Shown piece by piece: positions 6,827 through 8,006 of a DNA stretch of 8,006 bases. Source of the stretch: JBFLVN01 sp040758475 (GTDB lineage: Bacteria; JAGRBM01); the NCBI GenBank assembly GCA_040758475.1, contig JBFLVN010000173.1, forward strand, positions 1 through 8,006, given 5' to 3'. Numbering within the stretch: position 1 is the stretch's first letter; the number at the start of each line of letters is the position of its first letter. The position numbers and the translations under genes are program-made. The notes under the pieces are model-generated. The model did no database searches. It was given only the letters and a program-made list of their open reading frames with translations, and had not been told where the DNA came from.

Positions 6827-7300
6827 ATGTCCGTGATTTATTCAAACGATTGGTACGGCGACATGAAAAACCTCGTGAACGGCACGAAGGAGATGGAAAA
6901 GCTCGCCCCCAAGAACCGCCTCGTGGCGGCCTTCGAAGTGATGGGGGACGGCGCTTCGCCCTACGTCCCCAAGGACGGGGCCATCTACTACCTCATCGTC
7001 CTGGAAGGCGGGAAAGTGCAGGAATACAAGCCCCTCTCCACCCGGCACGACGGCAAGGGGCTCAACTTCCGCTTCACCGCCCCGGCGAGCGTCTGGGAAG
7101 GGATCGCTGCCGCCCAGATCGACCCCATCACGGCGGGCCTGCGGGGAACCATCAAGGTCCGGGGCGACATGCGCTTTCTGATGCAGCACGCCGAAGCCGT
7201 AAAGCTCCTCGTGGACCTCTACGGCCACCAGGTCAATACGGAATGGCCGCTCGGCAAGCCCCCCTACGCGGGGCAAACTCAGGCTTCGTCGGCGGCGTAG
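6827..7300 (+). CDS. SCP2 sterol-carrier-domain protein, soluble
   Basis: A 157-residue protein. The start at ATG 6827 is fixed by a strong AAGGAGGAG at 6812-6820, just after the previous stop, and excludes the longer in-frame reading from 6731. Residues ~20-132 form a recognisable SCP2 domain: IYYLIVLEGGKV (53-64), then LNFRFTAPASVWEGIAAAQ (79-97), IDPITAGLRGTIKVRGDM (98-115), where the 'D-P-I-x-A...G-x-I-K-V-x-G-D-M' run is the family signature, and the final helix FLMQHAEAVKLLVDLY. SCP2 domains bind sterols, fatty acids or acyl-CoA in a hydrophobic tunnel. No signal or membrane segment; the tail (140-157) is low-complexity. As the last gene of the cassette it pairs with the anchored SCP2-like protein. 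It is likely the soluble shuttle for the hydrophobic substrate (inference). Confidence 0.9.
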   Translation: MSVIYSNDWYGDMKNLVNGTKEMEKLAPKNRLVAAFEVMGDGASPYVPKDGAIYYLIVLEGGKVQEYKPLSTRHDGKGLNFRFTAPASVWEGIAAAQIDPITAGLRGTIKVRGDMRFLMQHAEAVKLLVDLYGHQVNTEWPLGKPPYAGQTQASSAA

Positions 7301-7687
7301 CTACTTCTTCTCGAAGATCGCGAAGGTGCCCATGGCCTTGGCGACCAGCTTTTCAGCCTGGACGATCTCGGATTCGAGGGAGGCCGTGCGCTTTCCCTTG
7401 TGAAGGACGCGCGTCCGGCAGACAATCTCGCCCGTGGGAACGGGGGCGAAGTAGGAAATGCTGATCTGGCTGGTGGCGCACCACTCGCTAGGAGAGAGAA
7501 GGCTGTAGAGCGCCCCGCCCATTCCCGTATCGGCCAGGGCGTAGATGAGCGCCCCGTGCAGGACTTTCTGGGGATTCTGCAGTTCGTCCCGCGCGGCGAG
7601 ACGGCATTCGCTGCGGCCTTCGCCGGTACTGACGAAGGAAAGCCCTACCAGTTCGGCGAAGGGATGGTATCCGGGGGCGTTTGGCAT
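7301..7687 (-). CDS. PaaI-family hotdog thioesterase
   Basis: A 128-residue protein from ATG 7687. A longer TTG reading from 7744 exists, but the shorter start gives the usual N-terminus for the family (GYHPFAELVGLSFVSTGEGR). The hotdog signature is clear: N-P-Q-K-V-L-H-G-A (38-46), then ALADTGMGGALYSLL (50-64), where D53 corresponds to the catalytic acid of PaaI-type enzymes and HG lines the active site, then ISISYFAPVPTGEI. These enzymes hydrolyse acyl-CoA (phenylacetyl-type or medium/long-chain) in the cytoplasm as tetramers or dimers. The acyl group here is unknown. No strong ribosome site is visible before ATG 7687. It converges on the SCP2 gene with its stop directly abutting. A link to the cassette through acyl-CoA is possible but is not shown by the sequence. 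Confidence 0.88.
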   Translation of the reverse strand: MPNAPGYHPFAELVGLSFVSTGEGRSECRLAARDELQNPQKVLHGALIYALADTGMGGALYSLLSPSEWCATSQISISYFAPVPTGEIVCRTRVLHKGKRTASLESEIVQAEKLVAKAMGTFAIFEKK

Positions 7688-7748
7688 GGCGCGGAGTCTA
7701 GCGGCTTCCCCTGGCGCTGTCAGCCTTTCGCCAATACCGTACAAGGAA

Positions 7749-7783
7749 GCCGGGTCTCCGCCCGGCCCGGAAACCCGGTTTCC
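7749..7783. repeat. Two adjacent GC-rich hairpins
   Basis: GCCGGG (7749-7754) pairs with CCCGGC (7761-7766) around TCTCCG, and GGAAACC (7769-7775) pairs with GGTTTCC (7777-7783) around one C. On the minus strand the first hairpin is followed by TTCCTTGT, a poor T-tract, so a weak terminator for a minus-strand transcript is possible. A dispersed palindromic repeat is the alternative. Confidence 0.35.
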
Positions 7784-7798
7784 AAGAACCGTGAGCCG

Positions 7799-7891
7799 TT
7801 AAAGGGGAAGAAACGAGGAAGCCAGAAGAGCGAGACCGATCCGGCGGCGGGTCCGCCGGCGGACGCGCCGCCGTACACCTAAAAGCAGCAT
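7799..7891 (-). CDS. Possible 30-aa arginine-rich small ORF
   Basis: From ATG 7891 it reads MLLLGV, then RRRVRRRTRRR (residues 7-17), then IGLALLASSFLPL and a TAA. An AAAGGAG at 7900-7906 lies 8 nt before this ATG, ideal spacing; another in-frame ATG at 7897 is only 2 nt from it and is less likely. Basic residues followed by a hydrophobic tail would suit a tiny membrane peptide or a leader peptide upstream of the thioesterase (111 nt from its stop to ATG 7687). Against it: the arginine codons fall exactly in a GC-rich palindrome (7842-7873), which would by itself produce Arg runs. I regard it as a candidate only. Confidence 0.25.
   Translation of the reverse strand: MLLLGVRRRVRRRTRRRIGLALLASSFLPL
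7842..7873. repeat. 32-bp near-perfect GC palindrome
   Basis: The core GTCCGCCGGCGGAC (7851-7864) is a perfect palindrome, and CGGCGGCG (7842-7849) pairs with CGCCGCCG (7866-7873) outside it. Only G7850 and G7865 fail to pair. It can form a very stable hairpin in RNA or a cruciform in DNA, and resembles REP-type intergenic palindromes. Confidence 0.45.
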
Positions 7892-7957
7892 GGGCATTTC
7901 TCCTTTCGCGGGAACTGGGGGAGGTCCGTGGGGCCGGGCTTGGGGCCTCCCGGTTAC

Positions 7958-7973
7958 TGGAACGATCGTTCCA
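7958..7973. promoter_or_regulatory. Perfect 16-bp palindrome, candidate TetR-type operator
   Basis: TGGAACGATCGTTCCA is fully self-complementary. It is further framed by CCGGTT (7950-7955) and AACCGG (7977-7982), offset by one base. The form is typical of operators of dimeric helix-turn-helix repressors such as TetR. Its TGGAAC/GTTCCA half-sites match those of the repeat on the TetR start codon (2402-2423), though with a 4-nt rather than 6-nt spacer. It may control a gene beyond the right edge or a minus-strand transcript; no clear -35/-10 pair is visible. Confidence 0.5.
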
Positions 7974-8006
7974 CAAAACCGGCGGGCGAGGTATGGCCTA
8001 AATCAT

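Larger units (their letters stand above)
7688..8006. other. Intergenic region without a large gene; palindrome-rich
   Basis: No convincing gene longer than about 100 nt is seen here. It holds a GC-rich hairpin at 7749-7766 (GCCGGG / CCCGGC), a 15-bp palindrome at 7769-7783 (GGAAACC-C-GGTTTCC), a long GC palindrome at 7842-7873, a possible 30-residue small ORF on the minus strand, and an operator-like palindrome at 7958-7973. The dense short palindromes may be dispersed intergenic repeats, which one window cannot prove. Confidence 0.5.

Noticed and set aside
7698..7976. 92-codon minus-strand frame in the right intergenic region
   Set aside because: Low-complexity Ser/Arg/Pro composition, no ribosome site, and it runs through several palindromes; not credible as a protein.
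1..8006. CRISPR arrays, tRNA or rRNA genes, insertion sequences, prophage genes
   Set aside because: No regularly spaced direct repeats, cloverleaf-like sequences, transposase motifs or phage-type genes were seen on either strand.

Overview
This is GC-rich bacterial DNA with tightly packed genes, strong AGGAGG-type ribosome binding sites and short intergenic gaps. The partial gene at the left edge starts with a twin-arginine (Tat) signal and the start of a molybdopterin oxidoreductase. That, together with a cassette of FAD oxidoreductases and SCP2-type lipid-binding proteins, suggests an environmental bacterium of the deltaproteobacterial / NC10 / Binatota kind. No marker gene is present, so this taxonomic guess is weak.

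Layout. (1) Positions 1-1228, minus strand: an unrecognised 315-residue protein with a C-terminal pair of CxxC motifs, followed 21 nt later by the start of a Tat-exported molybdopterin oxidoreductase that runs off the left edge. (2) Positions 1229-1391: a divergent intergenic region with two inverted repeats. (3) Positions 1392-2330, plus strand: a class I SAM-dependent methyltransferase of unknown substrate. (4) Positions 2331-2411: a short gap packed with small palindromes and a possible -10 box. (5) Positions 2412-7300, plus strand: an apparent five-gene operon, TetR regulator, FAD oxidoreductase 1, FAD oxidoreductase 2 (both of the phytoene-desaturase/PYROXD2-like family, COG1233 type), a small SCP2-like protein with a C-terminal membrane anchor, and a soluble SCP2 sterol-carrier-domain protein. 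(6) Positions 7301-7687, minus strand: a PaaI-type hotdog thioesterase whose stop codon abuts the stop of the operon's last gene. (7) Positions 7688-8006: no convincing large gene, but several palindromes, including a perfect 16-bp operator-like site near the right edge, and a possible 30-residue arginine-rich small ORF.

How it may work together. The cassette at 2412-7300 is the most interesting part. Two paralogous FAD desaturase-like enzymes sit with two SCP2-fold proteins, one predicted to be membrane-anchored, under a TetR-family regulator. The simplest inference is a lipid-modifying module: SCP2 proteins present a hydrophobic substrate (isoprenoid, sterol-like or long-chain lipid) to the flavoenzymes, and TetR responds to the lipid or its CoA ester. 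No isoprenoid synthase, acyl-CoA ligase or other substrate-defining gene is in the window, so the substrate is open. The left-edge molybdoenzyme unit looks like a separate transcription unit.
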